From: Muribaculum sp. | GTDB lineage: Bacteria; Bacillota; Clostridia; Lachnospirales; Lachnospiraceae | Direction of reading: 5' to 3' | Assembly (NCBI GenBank): GCA_023663735.1 | Contig: JAMPGV010000032.1 | Location: forward strand, 1-34,001 | DNA: 34,001 bases | Part shown: piece by piece, positions 1 through 8,779 of the stretch | How positions within the stretch are numbered: position 1 is the first letter of the stretch | How the letters are laid out: each line of letters opens with the position of its first letter | Program-made: the position numbers and the translations under genes | The notes under the pieces: model-generated | What the model saw: the letters and a program-made list of their open reading frames with translations, nothing else | What the model was told of the DNA's origin: nothing | Databases searched by the model: none

Positions 1-29
1 AGGTACAAATAAAAATCAATATTTAAAGT

Positions 30-43
30 GTGTCTTTTGACAC
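30..43. terminator. Small hairpin downstream of the trp operon, weak terminator candidate
   Basis: GTGTC and GACAC pair around a four-base loop. Read on the minus strand, the hairpin lies beyond the end of trpGD and the 205-bp repeat and is followed by an A/T-rich stretch without a clean T run. It is the only terminator-like structure visible left of the trp genes, and it is weak. Confidence 0.25.
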
Positions 44-55
44 CCGAATCTTTTT

Positions 56-260
56 AGGTGTTTGTGAAACTCTATTTTTCGGAATCAGAATTGTGCAGAT
101 TGTATATTCATAAGCAGACCCTAGCGAACCGCCGGTACTTAGGCGCTGTACTTTAGCGTCTTATGTACCGTTGCGGTGAGGTTGGAGCGAAAGCGTGTCT
201 GCGTTGAATGTGCAATTTGCACAATGACTCTTTGCAAATTAGTGCGTTTCGCAAATGTCT
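56..260. repeat. 205-bp structured inverted-terminus repeat, copy 1
   Basis: This stretch aligns gap-free with 25566-25770, about 178 of 205 positions identical by my count. Its ends (AGGTGTTTGTGAAAC and GTTTCGCAAATGTCT) pair almost throughout if G-U pairs are allowed. Inside, nested complementary segments follow in order: ATTGTGCA with TGCACAAT, ATTCA with TGAAT, GCAGAC with GTCTGC, ACCGC with GCGGT, CGGTAC with GTACCG, and GGCGCT with AGCGTC at the apex. The element ends five bases before the trpGD stop codon and is non-coding. It could be a MITE-type mobile element or a structured RNA gene; I do not recognise the family. Confidence 0.85.
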
Positions 261-265
261 ATTCT

Positions 266-1933
266 CTATTTTGTCAGTTCCACAAATTTCCGGAGCTGTT
301 CCATCGCCTTGCCGCTGTCCACCGTCTCCGCAGCCAGCCGCACCCCGTCCGCAATGCTCTGCGCGCGGCCCGCCACATAGAGAGCGGCTCCTGCGTTCAG
401 AAGCGCAGCGTCCCTCTTCGGACCCTTCTCCCCGCCAAGAACTGCCTTTGTGATCTCCGCATTTTCCTGCGGGCTTCCCCCCAGCAGATCCTCTTTGCGG
501 CAGCGCTCGATTCCCATCTCCTCGGGCGTGATGACATAAGACCGGATATCACCGTGATCCAGCTCGCATACACTGGTCGGTCCTACCGCGGAGATCTCAT
601 CCAGTTTCTCCTGACCGTACACCACCAGTCCGCGCTTGATGCCCAGTCTGGAAAGCACCTCGGCCATAGGTTTCAGAAGCGCCTCATCATACACACCCAT
701 CACAATATAAGACGGATAGGCAGGATTTGTCAACGGTCCCAAAATATTAAACACGGTCCGGATACCCAGCTCCTTGCGGATCGGTCCCACATATTTCATC
801 GCCGTATGATACTTCTGGGCGAACAGGAAACAGATGCCGATGTTCTCCAAAACCGCTCTGCTCTGTTCCGGTTCGATGCCGATGTTTACGCCCAGCGCCT
901 CCAGACAATCCGCCGCGCCGGACTTCGAGCTGGCGGCCCGGTTGCCATGCTTTGCCACCGGAACCCCCGCCGCAGAGATAATCAGGGAAGCGGTTGTGGA
1001 AATATTAAAAGAATTGGATCCGTCTCCTCCGGTTCCCACAATTTCCAGACAGTCCACATCCGCATCCAACCGCAGCGCGTGCGCCCGCATCGCCTCCGCG
1101 GAACCGCTGATCTCCTCGATGGTCTCCCCCTTCATGGAAAAGGCGGTGAGATAGGCGCTCTTTTGCACGTTCGTGGCTTCGCCGCTCATAATTTCATTCA
1201 TGACGGCCTTGGCCATCTCATAACCAATGTCCTCTTTCTTGCTCAACTTTACAATCGCTTCCTGAATCATGTGTACATCCTCCTTCTTTTGTATCCTGTT
1301 TTCTCCTAATCTCCCATTTTCGTTTGCTGCGCCGCTCTCTCCCCGGCCGCTTCCGGCTGCCAAAGCCTTCCCCGACAGGAAATTCTCTATGATTTTCCGG
1401 CCGTCCGGCGTCAGCACCGACTCCGGATGGAACTGCAGACCGTATATGGGGTATTCTGTATGTTCGACCGCCATGATCTCCCCGTCCGCAGTCCGCGCCG
1501 TGACCCTCAGGCAGTCCGGCATCGTCCCCGGATCCGCCGCAAGGGAGTGGTACCTTGCCACCACCAGCTCCCGCTCCATACCGTCAAACAGCGCACTGTC
1601 GGTATCGACGGACACTGCGGACTGCTTGCCGTGCATCAGCTCTTTCGCATAAGTGATATCTGCGCCGAAGACCTCACAGATGGCCTGATGCCCCAGACAG
1701 ATGCCGAGAATCGGCTTCTTCCCGGCAAGCCGCCGGATGACCTCCTCACAGACGCCCGCCTGTGCGGGTCTCCCGGGTCCGGGCGACAAAATCACGAAAT
1801 CCGGATCAAGGGCTTCAATTTCCTCCACCGTCAGCTCGTCGTTGCGAATCACTCGGATGTCCGGATTCACGGAACCCACCAGCTGATACACATTATAAGA
1901 AAAACTGTCATAATTATCGATCAAAAGTACCAT
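266..1933 (-). CDS. trpGD: Anthranilate synthase glutaminase fused to anthranilate phosphoribosyltransferase (TrpGD)
   Basis: This bifunctional enzyme supplies ammonia for anthranilate synthesis (TrpG part) and transfers phosphoribose to anthranilate (TrpD part), two cytoplasmic steps of tryptophan synthesis. Residues 1-186 are a class I glutamine amidotransferase with nucleophile Cys79 in GICLGHQ and the His169/Glu171 pair in QFHPES. Residues 222-555 are a full-length TrpD with the [14 protein letters not shown] phosphate-binding loop. A Gly/Glu-rich linker of about 35 residues joins them. The start at 1933 is chosen because AAAGGAG lies just upstream and the family begins with LLIDNYDSF; an extension to 1993 would overlap trpE. 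The gene lies 50 bases after trpE. A good ribosome binding site precedes Met222, so free TrpD may also be made. Confidence 0.93.
   Translation of the reverse strand: MVLLIDNYDSFSYNVYQLVGSVNPDIRVIRNDELTVEEIEALDPDFVILSPGPGRPAQAGVCEEVIRRLAGKKPILGICLGHQAICEVFGADITYAKELMHGKQSAVSVDTDSALFDGMERELVVARYHSLAADPGTMPDCLRVTARTADGEIMAVEHTEYPIYGLQFHPESVLTPDGRKIIENFLSGKALAAGSGRGESGAANENGRLGENRIQKKEDVHMIQEAIVKLSKKEDIGYEMAKAVMNEIMSGEATNVQKSAYLTAFSMKGETIEEISGSAEAMRAHALRLDADVDCLEIVGTGGDGSNSFNISTTASLIISAAGVPVAKHGNRAASSKSGAADCLEALGVNIGIEPEQSRAVLENIGICFLFAQKYHTAMKYVGPIRKELGIRTVFNILGPLTNPAYPSYIVMGVYDEALLKPMAEVLSRLGIKRGLVVYGQEKLDEISAVGPTSVCELDHGDIRSYVITPEEMGIERCRKEDLLGGSPQENAEITKAVLGGEKGPKRDAALLNAGAALYVAGRAQSIADGVRLAAETVDSGKAMEQLRKFVELTK
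1268..1285 (-). promoter_or_regulatory. Internal ribosome binding site and start codon for trpD inside trpGD
   Basis: AAGGAGG at 1279-1285 is followed, after exactly eight bases, by an ATG at 1270-1268 that is in frame with the fusion and opens the canonical TrpD sequence MIQEAIV. This is as good as any start site in the window and would give a separate 334-residue TrpD. Confidence 0.6.
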
Positions 1934-1983
1934 GCTTTTTCTCCTTTCCCCTGCTTCCCTGCGATTCGATGTCTGCGCTGCGC

Positions 1984-3459
1984 TTATGCCCATTCCGTCC
2001 CGGCCAGCTCAATGGCGTTTCTCACCGCCGCGGCCTTTTGGATGCATTCCTGATACTCTTTCCCGGGAACGCTGTCCGCCACGATTCCGGCTCCGGACCG
2101 CACAAACACTTTTCCGTTCTTGGAGAACGCCAGCCGGATGGCGATGCAGGTGTCCAGATCGCCCGTAAAAGATAGGTAGCCGATCGCGCCGCCGTAAATC
2201 CCTCTCTTGTTGTTCTCCAGCTCGTTGATGATCTCACAGGCTCTGAGTTTCGGCGCGCCGGATAAGGTTCCCGCGGGCAGAATCGCATCCACCGCATCCA
2301 CTGCGTCCTTATCTGCCCCAAGCTGCCCGCTCACCGTGGAACCGATGTGCATCACATGGGAATAACGCTCCACGGACATATAGTTTTCCACTTGCACCGT
2401 GCCGATCCGGCTGATTTTGCCGATATCGTTCCGTCCCAGATCCACCAGCATATTGTGTTCCGCCCGCTCCTTCTCATCCGCGAGAAGCTCCCGTTCCAGC
2501 GCCTCGTCCTCCTCGGGCGACCCGCCTCTGGGTCTGGTTCCCGCGAGGGGAAACGTATACAGCTTCCCCTGTTCCAGCTTTACCAGCGTCTCCGGGCTTG
2601 CACCCGCAATTTCCCCGTCCGCGCCGGAGAAATAAAACATATACGGCGAGGGATTGGTCGTCCTAAGCACCCGGTAAGCATCCAAGAGACTTCCCTCCAT
2701 CTGCGCTTCCAGACGGTTGGAAAGCACCACCTGAAAGATATCTCCCTCTCTGATATAGCGCTTGCCCCGCTCCACCATTTGACAATACTGCTCCCTGTCA
2801 AAGAGCGGCTTGAATTCGCTTTTCAGCAGGAGCGGCAGATGCGGGGCTTTCTCCCCTTTTTGCAGGAGCTGCCGCATATTCTCCAGCTCCAGAACCGCCC
2901 TGTTGTAGTTGGTTTCCAGATCATCCGTGGACGCATTCACGATTAAAATGATTTTCTGCCTATAATTGTCAAACGCAACCACCTTATGAAACAGCATCAG
3001 ATTCACATCGGCGAACCCCTCCTCGTCCTCCGCGTCCAGTTTTAAGGTCGGCTCGCTGTACTTGATATAATCGTAGGAAAAATATCCCACCAGCCCGCCC
3101 GTGAAAGTGGGCAGTCCGGGAATCCGGGGACTCCTGTTCTCCGCCAGCACCTCCCGGATCAGCCCCCGCACGTCCTCCGTGGTCGTCCGGCTGTTCATGG
3201 GCGATTTGACCGTACTCGTTCCGTTATGGCAGGTGATCTCCAACACCGGGTCATATCCCAGAAACGAATAGCGCCCCCAGCGTTTGTCGGCCTCCGCACT
3301 CTCCAAAAGATACACATGCCTGCTGACCTTCTTCAGGATCCGCAGCACTTCGATCGGCGTGGTGCTGTCGGAATAGAGTTCGCAGCTCACCGGAACCACG
3401 CCGTAGGTTCCCTCTTTCGTCAATTCCTGACAGGTCTCCAGACTTGGGATAATCTTCAT
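1984..3459 (-). CDS. trpE: Anthranilate synthase component I
   Basis: TrpE converts chorismate to anthranilate using ammonia from the TrpG domain encoded next door, the committed step of tryptophan synthesis. The 491-residue length is normal. The N-terminal domain carries the LLES segment (residues around 52-55) that forms part of the tryptophan feedback site in this family. The C-terminal chorismate-binding domain has LAGTRPRGG and the [18 protein letters not shown] block, and closes with [10 protein letters not shown]. The start has GGAGG six bases upstream. The gene is first behind a T-box leader and promoter, so it should be expressed when uncharged tRNA-Trp accumulates; the protein is probably feedback-inhibited too (known for the family). 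Confidence 0.96.
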   Translation of the reverse strand: MKIIPSLETCQELTKEGTYGVVPVSCELYSDSTTPIEVLRILKKVSRHVYLLESAEADKRWGRYSFLGYDPVLEITCHNGTSTVKSPMNSRTTTEDVRGLIREVLAENRSPRIPGLPTFTGGLVGYFSYDYIKYSEPTLKLDAEDEEGFADVNLMLFHKVVAFDNYRQKIILIVNASTDDLETNYNRAVLELENMRQLLQKGEKAPHLPLLLKSEFKPLFDREQYCQMVERGKRYIREGDIFQVVLSNRLEAQMEGSLLDAYRVLRTTNPSPYMFYFSGADGEIAGASPETLVKLEQGKLYTFPLAGTRPRGGSPEEDEALERELLADEKERAEHNMLVDLGRNDIGKISRIGTVQVENYMSVERYSHVMHIGSTVSGQLGADKDAVDAVDAILPAGTLSGAPKLRACEIINELENNKRGIYGGAIGYLSFTGDLDTCIAIRLAFSKNGKVFVRSGAGIVADSVPGKEYQECIQKAAAVRNAIELAGTEWA

Positions 3460-3586
3460 AACGTCTCCTCCTTCACTTCATGATCCTCAGCGTTTTAAAA
3501 GGCTTTTCCCGCAAGTCAATACCCTCGCGGCATTCGCCGACTGTCCATAACAACGGATGTCAGGCTCCGCCAAACATCCTTATGTT

Positions 3587-3627
3587 AAAAAAAACGTCCT
3601 TGACAAATCTTTCAATCTGTCAAGGAC
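3587..3627 (-). terminator. Rho-independent terminator of the trp T-box leader
   Basis: On the minus strand a perfect ten-base stem (GTCCTTGACA paired with TGTCAAGGAC at 3618-3627 and 3596-3605) is followed by a run of eight T at 3594-3587. It lies directly after the T-box sequence, where the regulated terminator of this riboswitch class belongs. Confidence 0.9.
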
Positions 3628-3893
3628 GGGTTCGACAAAACTTCCCGCGGTGCCACCTTGCTTTACGATTTCTCGTACTCTCACCGGATACCATCATATC
3701 CATGACCGCTCACGCGGGTCTGACGTCGCAGGATACTCGGAACGGAAAATACTCTTTCTTCCACATTCCTTTCATTGCGCCCTCCGTGGTCCATTTGGCA
3801 GCCTGCGTTCCCAACCTTTCTCAGCATCCGGTCTCTCTGTAAGTGCATGAACTGTCGTTATCTCCACATCTATGGTTTGTTTACCTATGAAAT
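3587..3893 (-). ncRNA. T-box riboswitch, tryptophan-specific leader of trpE
   Basis: The conserved T-box core AAGGTGGCACCGCG is present on the minus strand at 3659-3646, immediately before the regulated terminator. The upstream stem I region carries AGAGAG and GGATGCTGAGAAAGG motifs typical of the class. In the place expected for the specifier loop the sequence reads AAATGGACC, so the specifier is TGG (3793-3791), followed by a purine as usual. Uncharged tRNA-Trp would pair with the specifier and the T-box, and favour the antiterminator. About 127 bases between the terminator and trpE hold no gene I can identify. Confidence 0.92.
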
Positions 3894-3900
3894 TTATTAT

Positions 3901-3929
3901 ATTCTAACTCTGTCGATCACAAATGTCAA
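3901..3929 (-). promoter_or_regulatory. Promoter of the trp operon
   Basis: A perfect -35 TTGACA (3929-3924) and a -10 TAGAAT (3906-3901) are separated by 17 bases. The predicted transcript starts close to the 5' end of the T-box leader. Confidence 0.8.
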
Positions 3930-3994
3930 TACTTTTATTTTGACGTTAGGCCGCACCCCACAGATGTATGCTATCAGAAAGTGCCGCACTCCCC

Positions 3995-5491
3995 TCAAAA
4001 CTGTATCGGCTCTACCTCCTCGGACAAAGGCAGCATCCGGTACTCCGGGAACTGTTCCAAAACCTCCTCCAGACAAAGGGTTGTGTTGTACACCACATCA
4101 TGCGCCAGCATCACGATCCTGCGGCGTCCCAGCGTACTCTCCTTGGCATTTCGCACCAAAAGCTCCGGCTCGTTGTGCTTCGTTGCGTCCTCCAGACTGG
4201 CGTTCCAGTCAAAATAGATATAGCCTCTGTCCGTCATCTCCTCGATAATATCTTTGTAAACCTTTTTGTTATAGGCATTGATGCTCCCGCCGGGGAAGCG
4301 GAACAGTTTCGCCTCCACCCCGGTGGTCTCATACACCACGTTCCATGCCTTCTCGAAATCCTCCACATAACTGTCCACGCTCTCGTACAGCCGGTCATAG
4401 GCATGGTTATAGCAATGGATCCCGATGGTATGCCCCTCATCGGCAATGCGTTTCGCCATCTCGGGATGCTTCTCCACATTCTCCCCTACCAAAAAAAACG
4501 TAGCCTTGATATTGTGTTCTTTCAAAATATCCAGCACTGCCGCCGTATTCTCCTCGGACGGACCGTCGTCAAAGGTCAGATACATGGTTTTTGGGAAAAA
4601 ATAGAGATCAATGCCGGAAGCAATCCCTTCCGCCAGTTTGTCTTGATAGTCCTGCGTGGCAAGCAGTTCCCGCTCCTGTCTGTTCGACAGAAATCCCGTC
4701 TCCACCAGACAGGCGGGCATCTGGGTCTCTCGGATCACATACAGCGACTCGTCCGCGATGCAGTCTCTGTCCTTCGCGCCGCTGTATTGAATCAAATTGT
4801 TATGTATCAATCTGGCAAGCCTCTCGCTGCCGTCCCCGCCCTTCGTCGCATTATACCAGACTTCGATGCCGGACACCTTGGAATCCTGCTCCTCACAGGC
4901 GTTCTGATGGATGCTCACATAAAGATCCGCATTCCGGCGGTTGGCGCGGTTCACGCGCTCCTCCAGCGTCAGACTCTCGTCTCCCTCCCGCAGAAGCAGC
5001 ACCTGATATCCCTGCTCTGTAAGCCGCTGTTCCACGGCCTGTGCGATCTGCAGATTGATCTCCTTCTCCAGCACATCCTTGCGGCTGCAGCCCTCGTCCT
5101 CCCCGCCGTGTCCGGGATCGATGGCCACCAGAATATCGCACCGCTCTTTGACCGTATCCGCCTGTATCGTCTCCGGCAGTTCCGATGTGAATCCCGCGAG
5201 CAGCATTTCGTTTGCAATCTCCACGGACTCCGCCGAAAATTCACTCTGAATCCCCGCGCCCGACACATCCGTATCCACCGTTTCCACCCGGATCTCCGCC
5301 GCCTGTACCTGCGGCCTCTCCCAGAAGGCCAGCGATTGCAGCATCGTCCCTGCAAGCGCAAACGCAAATCCGGCGGTCACCGCCCGGCGCATCCGCATCT
5401 TCCTCCCGATCCGCGTATCCTTTTCCCCACAGCGCACCAAACGATATTCTTTCTTTTTTATATGATTTCTGATCTGACGTCTTTTGTGCAT
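3995..5491 (-). CDS. Exported N-acetylmuramoyl-L-alanine amidase / polysaccharide deacetylase fusion
   Basis: This cell-wall enzyme has two catalytic domains. Residues 1-65 hold a basic N-terminus and a hydrophobic segment ending near VQAAE, an export signal. Residues 118-298 are an Amidase_3 zinc amidase: IDPGHGG (His128), Glu142 of LEKEINL, SIHQNA (His195) and LVETGFLSN (Glu264). Residues 302-490 are a NodB-type deacetylase: TFDDGPS (Asp308-Asp309), the metal pair His359/His363, RFPGG (398-402), DWN and the LAHD motif near 462. All ligands needed for both reactions appear intact. It would cut peptidoglycan stem peptides from MurNAc and deacetylate a glycan, perhaps the same strand. The start is backed by GGGGAGG; the long basic n-region leaves Met32 or Met34 as less likely alternatives. 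It appears to be monocistronic. Confidence 0.92.
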   Translation of the reverse strand: MHKRRQIRNHIKKKEYRLVRCGEKDTRIGRKMRMRRAVTAGFAFALAGTMLQSLAFWERPQVQAAEIRVETVDTDVSGAGIQSEFSAESVEIANEMLLAGFTSELPETIQADTVKERCDILVAIDPGHGGEDEGCSRKDVLEKEINLQIAQAVEQRLTEQGYQVLLLREGDESLTLEERVNRANRRNADLYVSIHQNACEEQDSKVSGIEVWYNATKGGDGSERLARLIHNNLIQYSGAKDRDCIADESLYVIRETQMPACLVETGFLSNRQERELLATQDYQDKLAEGIASGIDLYFFPKTMYLTFDDGPSEENTAAVLDILKEHNIKATFFLVGENVEKHPEMAKRIADEGHTIGIHCYNHAYDRLYESVDSYVEDFEKAWNVVYETTGVEAKLFRFPGGSINAYNKKVYKDIIEEMTDRGYIYFDWNASLEDATKHNEPELLVRNAKESTLGRRRIVMLAHDVVYNTTLCLEEVLEQFPEYRMLPLSEEVEPIQF

Positions 5492-5541
5492 TGTCCGTGT
5501 CCTCCCCTATCCGTCCTATATCGAGCTATCCGTCGCTCCAT

Positions 5542-5570
5542 ATATTAAAGATACAGGGGAGAACCATCAA
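5542..5570 (-). promoter_or_regulatory. Probable promoter of the amidase-deacetylase gene
   Basis: TTGATG (5570-5565) and TAATAT (5547-5542) stand 17 bases apart on the minus strand, about 50 bases before the start codon. Confidence 0.5.
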
Positions 5571-5631
5571 ACATTCAACATTTCTGCATAGAAATGACAT
5601 ATTTTTTGCATGTTTTTTGCATCATGCCCGA

Positions 5632-6465
5632 TCACCGGGTAATCTTCAGATACAGCTCGTTGATTCCCTCATAGAATCCCACGGTCACCACCGTGCTGCC
5701 GTCCTCTATGCCCGCGAATCGGAATTTTTGATAATAGGGAGTGTTCTCCAGAAGCGGGTTGTCGGAATCATACGCCTCGGGCGGCGTAAGCTCCATATAT
5801 TCCGACCATGCGGTGATGATCTGCTCCGGATCCATATCCTCCCAGACCGTCTGGGTGCGCACATAAAACTCATAGATTTTTCCTGTGTCCGCATCGATAT
5901 AGGCGTCCAGAAGCCGCCCGGATTTGTCCGCATTCTGCTTGCCGGTGGACAAACTCACCTTCCACACGGACACATTGTTGCGCGGCTCCAACACGTCGAT
6001 AGCCGAATACAGCGTCGCGCTGTACCCCTCCGCCGCCACTTCCTTCACCGCATCCGGCAGGATTCCCTGTTCCTGTAGTTTCAGCACTTCCTCGTTGCAG
6101 ATCCTAAAAATGTCCTCCTGCGTGATTTCCCTATCCGAAGGCCCCTGTCTGTTGACCACAAAGGCATATGTCCCCGTCAGTTCCTCATAATTCAAAGCGT
6201 CCGCATCCTCTTTGAGCATACTGCTCCGCTCGCTCTGCGGCTGGCTCTGGCTGTTTAAACATTTGGCAAGAATATAGAGCTTCTCATTGCTTCCCAGCGT
6301 ATAGCGGTACCCCTCCCCGGAGGACTCCACCGCCTCCACCGTCACATGGTTGAGCGTATTGAGATCCAGATAGCCGGAGATCCATTCCGGCGCCCACAGC
6401 GCAAGTGCAAGCACCAGAACCGCAGCGGTTATAATCACAAAATTGCGGATTTTATGTTTCATCAT
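5632..6465 (-). CDS. Membrane-anchored extracytoplasmic protein of the two-component operon
   Basis: The product is about 277 residues. One hydrophobic segment (residues 7-25) after a short basic start should anchor it in the membrane with the rest outside. The C-terminal half contains VWKVSLSTGK and YIDADTGKIYEFYV, which resemble PepSY-like or YycI-like folds; I infer this from pattern only. It is the last gene after a sensor kinase, which recalls WalI/YycI proteins that tune the kinase WalK in Bacillus, but sequence alone does not establish homology. The start is ATGATG after AAGGGGG; either Met (6465 or 6462) fits. A 219-bp repeat-like spacer separates it from the kinase gene. Confidence 0.75.
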   Translation of the reverse strand: MMKHKIRNFVIITAAVLVLALALWAPEWISGYLDLNTLNHVTVEAVESSGEGYRYTLGSNEKLYILAKCLNSQSQPQSERSSMLKEDADALNYEELTGTYAFVVNRQGPSDREITQEDIFRICNEEVLKLQEQGILPDAVKEVAAEGYSATLYSAIDVLEPRNNVSVWKVSLSTGKQNADKSGRLLDAYIDADTGKIYEFYVRTQTVWEDMDPEQIITAWSEYMELTPPEAYDSDNPLLENTPYYQKFRFAGIEDGSTVVTVGFYEGINELYLKITR

Positions 6466-6477
6466 ATCAGCCCCCTT

Positions 6478-6684
6478 ATCAGCCTCCTGCCGGCATCCCG
6501 CCAACCTCCCGGCAGTTTCCTGTCAATCTCCCATCAGTCTCCAGACAGGCTCCCATCTCTTTCCCGGCACTCTCTCATCAATCTCCAGACAGGCTCCCGT
6601 CGTTTTTCCGGCAATCTTTACCAGTCTCCCGGCAGTTTTCCGTCGTTTTCCCGGCACTCTTCACCAGCCTCCCGCAGTTTCCCG
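6478..6684. repeat. Degenerate tandem repeat between kinase gene and anchored-protein gene
   Basis: The spacer is made of imperfect units of about 43 bp built from blocks such as TCTCCAGACAGGCTCCC (seen twice), CCCGGCAGTTTTCCGTC and TTTCCCGGCACTC. At least four units are recognisable. It contains open frames on both strands, but their residue patterns only reflect the repeat, so I treat it as non-coding. Confidence 0.65.
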
Positions 6685-8112
6685 TCAATCTTCTGCCGCC
6701 TCTGCCTCCGTCTCGTCCGGCAGAAGAAAACCGATACAGCTTCCCTCTCCCAAGGTACTCTCGATGACCAGCTCGCTCCCGTGGAGTTTGAGAATCTCCG
6801 CGCACAGCGCAAGCCCGAGACCCGCGCCGTTTTTGCTGCGGGAGCGGGACTTGTCCACCATATAGAACGCCTCCGTAATCTTGCGGCACTCCTCCGCTGG
6901 GATTCCCACCCCGTAATCTTTCACCGCAAACCAATAACCGTCCTCCCGCTTCCTGCCGATCACTTCCACCGTGTCGCCCGGTTCCGACGCCTTGCATGCA
7001 TTGTCCACCAGATTGATCAGCACGGTCTTCATCAGATTCTGCTCCGCGTAGATCTGCCCCGGCTCATAGTCGTACACAAACTGCATTCCCGTATCTACAT
7101 ACGCCCCGTACATCTCCTTCAGATAGGCGAACAGGCTCTCCGCCTCCATGCTCTGCATCATCGTCTCGCCCTGTTTGGTGACGATCAAATCCAGCAGTCT
7201 GAAAGACATGGTCTCCAGCCGCTTGCCTTCTGTATAAATGTAATTGGCCGAGAGAAACGCCTTCTCCTCATCCAGCTTATGGGAACGCAGCAGGTCGGCA
7301 TACCCGATAATCGCCGTGAGCGGGGTCTTTAACTCATGGGAAAAAGCGGCGATAAATTCTTCTCTGGCGCGCACTTCCTCCTCCAGCTTATGGATATTCT
7401 CCTCCAGCGCATTGGCCATCTGGTTAAAATCGCGCGTGAGCTGCCCCATCTCATCATTGCTGATCTGTCTGGCCCGGTAACCGTAATCCCCGCGGCTCAT
7501 CTCCTTGGTGGCCCGGGTCAGAATGCGGATGGGATTCGTCAGCCAGAGCGATAGAAAGAGCATCACCACACTGCTGCAGATCAGCATCACCAGCGTCACC
7601 CGGCGGTACATCACAAACCCTTCCGTGCGCTCCTCGAACACCGCCGTCACATCCTTCATGGTCTCCAGATAGACGATACGGTTCAGCGCATTGATCCGCG
7701 TCCCCGTCTGCACATAATAATGTTCTCCCTGCCGGATCACTTGGTAAATGCGGGTCTGTGCGTCGATCTGCGCCAGAAATTCCGTCTCCGTCACAAAGCC
7801 GTCGCTGGCATAGAGTATCTTCCCATTCTGATCGGACAGTCGCAGCAGACGGGTGTTCTCGGCTCCCCCCGTCTCCAGATTCACGCCGATCTGCTCGATG
7901 GTGCCGTCCTGCAGCACATCATATTTGGAGGGAATGTTCAGCGCCGCCGTCTCGAAAGCAAACTGCAGGATGCTGCTCTCGTTCAGCGCCTGCCCGATCT
8001 CGCGCTCCATGGACATGTCGAACACGAAATTGACAAAGAAGAATCCGCTGACGCCAAACGCGACCGCCATGATCGTAATCGTCATTAACAAGATTTTGTA
8101 AGAAAATTTCAT
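6685..8112 (-). CDS. Membrane sensor histidine kinase
   Basis: A 475-residue two-component kinase. TM1 is residues 7-30, an extracytoplasmic sensor region runs about 31-170, TM2 is 171-191, and a HAMP linker follows to about 245. The HisKA motif FSHELKTPLTAIIGY carries phospho-accepting His259. The ATPase domain shows the N box LINLVDNACKAS (366-376), G1 DYGVGIP (399-405) and G2 GAGLGLALC (429-437). The start at 8112 is ten bases after the response regulator stop and opens a proper membrane segment; the longer open frame to 8289 reads through the regulator gene and is not credible. It should phosphorylate the neighbouring response regulator. The signal is unknown. Confidence 0.94.
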   Translation of the reverse strand: MKFSYKILLMTITIMAVAFGVSGFFFVNFVFDMSMEREIGQALNESSILQFAFETAALNIPSKYDVLQDGTIEQIGVNLETGGAENTRLLRLSDQNGKILYASDGFVTETEFLAQIDAQTRIYQVIRQGEHYYVQTGTRINALNRIVYLETMKDVTAVFEERTEGFVMYRRVTLVMLICSSVVMLFLSLWLTNPIRILTRATKEMSRGDYGYRARQISNDEMGQLTRDFNQMANALEENIHKLEEEVRAREEFIAAFSHELKTPLTAIIGYADLLRSHKLDEEKAFLSANYIYTEGKRLETMSFRLLDLIVTKQGETMMQSMEAESLFAYLKEMYGAYVDTGMQFVYDYEPGQIYAEQNLMKTVLINLVDNACKASEPGDTVEVIGRKREDGYWFAVKDYGVGIPAEECRKITEAFYMVDKSRSRSKNGAGLGLALCAEILKLHGSELVIESTLGEGSCIGFLLPDETEAEAAED

Positions 8113-8122
8113 CCCGCTACCT

Positions 8123-8779
8123 CTACTGGATCTCCAGACGGTAACCAACCTTATACACCGCCACCAGATTTTTCTCCCATCCCATCTTCTTGCGCAGTCT
8201 CTGCACATGCAGCTCCAAGGTCCGGCTGTCCGAAATATATTCGTCGCCCCAGACCTTCTCGTACAGCGTCTCCTTAAACAGCGCCACATTTTTATTCCGG
8301 ATAAAAAGCACCAACAGCCCGTACTCCTTGTTGGTGAGTACCACGCTCTGCCCGCCTTTCGTCACCTTGCGAGCCTCCACGTCCACCACCACGTCCCCGG
8401 CCTGTAAAAGTTTCTTGGTCTTATTGAAACGCCGCAGCACCACTTCCACTCTGGCTACCAGCTCCACCACCTCGAAGGGTTTGACCAGATAGTCCTCTGC
8501 GCCCAGCCGAAGCCCCTTGACCCGGTCTCTCACCTCATGTTTGGCGGTGATGAAAATCACCGGAATTTTCAAAGGCCGGATGTATTCCATAATGTCATAG
8601 CCGTCCGCCCCGGGCAGCATGACGTCCAGCAGAATCAAATCAAAATTCTCCTGCTCAATCAAATCAATCGCCTGAAGGCCGTCCTGTACAGCCTTGCACT
8701 GATAGCCTGCCGCCGTCAGATTGATGTCTATCAGATCACAAATCGGTTTCTCGTCGTCCACAATCAGTATCTTTATCAT
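8123..8779 (-). CDS. OmpR/PhoB-family response regulator
   Basis: A 218-residue DNA-binding regulator. The receiver domain (1-120) has the acidic pair in VDDE, phospho-acceptor Asp52 in LLDVMLPG, Thr78 in ITAKH and Lys100 in LVKPFE. The C-terminal winged helix (about 125-218) has the family pattern LTNKEYGLL and SRTLELHVQRLRKKMG. The start overlaps the stop of the upstream exported-protein gene as ATGA, which indicates translational coupling, and the kinase starts ten bases after its stop. It presumably controls its own operon and unknown envelope genes. Confidence 0.95.
   Translation of the reverse strand: MIKILIVDDEKPICDLIDINLTAAGYQCKAVQDGLQAIDLIEQENFDLILLDVMLPGADGYDIMEYIRPLKIPVIFITAKHEVRDRVKGLRLGAEDYLVKPFEVVELVARVEVVLRRFNKTKKLLQAGDVVVDVEARKVTKGGQSVVLTNKEYGLLVLFIRNKNVALFKETLYEKVWGDEYISDSRTLELHVQRLRKKMGWEKNLVAVYKVGYRLEIQ

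Noticed and set aside
176-1309. Long plus-strand open frame over trpD
   Set aside because: It is antisense to a clear trpGD gene; its product lacks any family pattern and shows the Arg/His-rich composition of a shadow frame.
3968-5548. 526-codon plus-strand frame over the amidase-deacetylase gene
   Set aside because: It is the complement of a gene with intact catalytic motifs on the minus strand and carries no recognisable domain.
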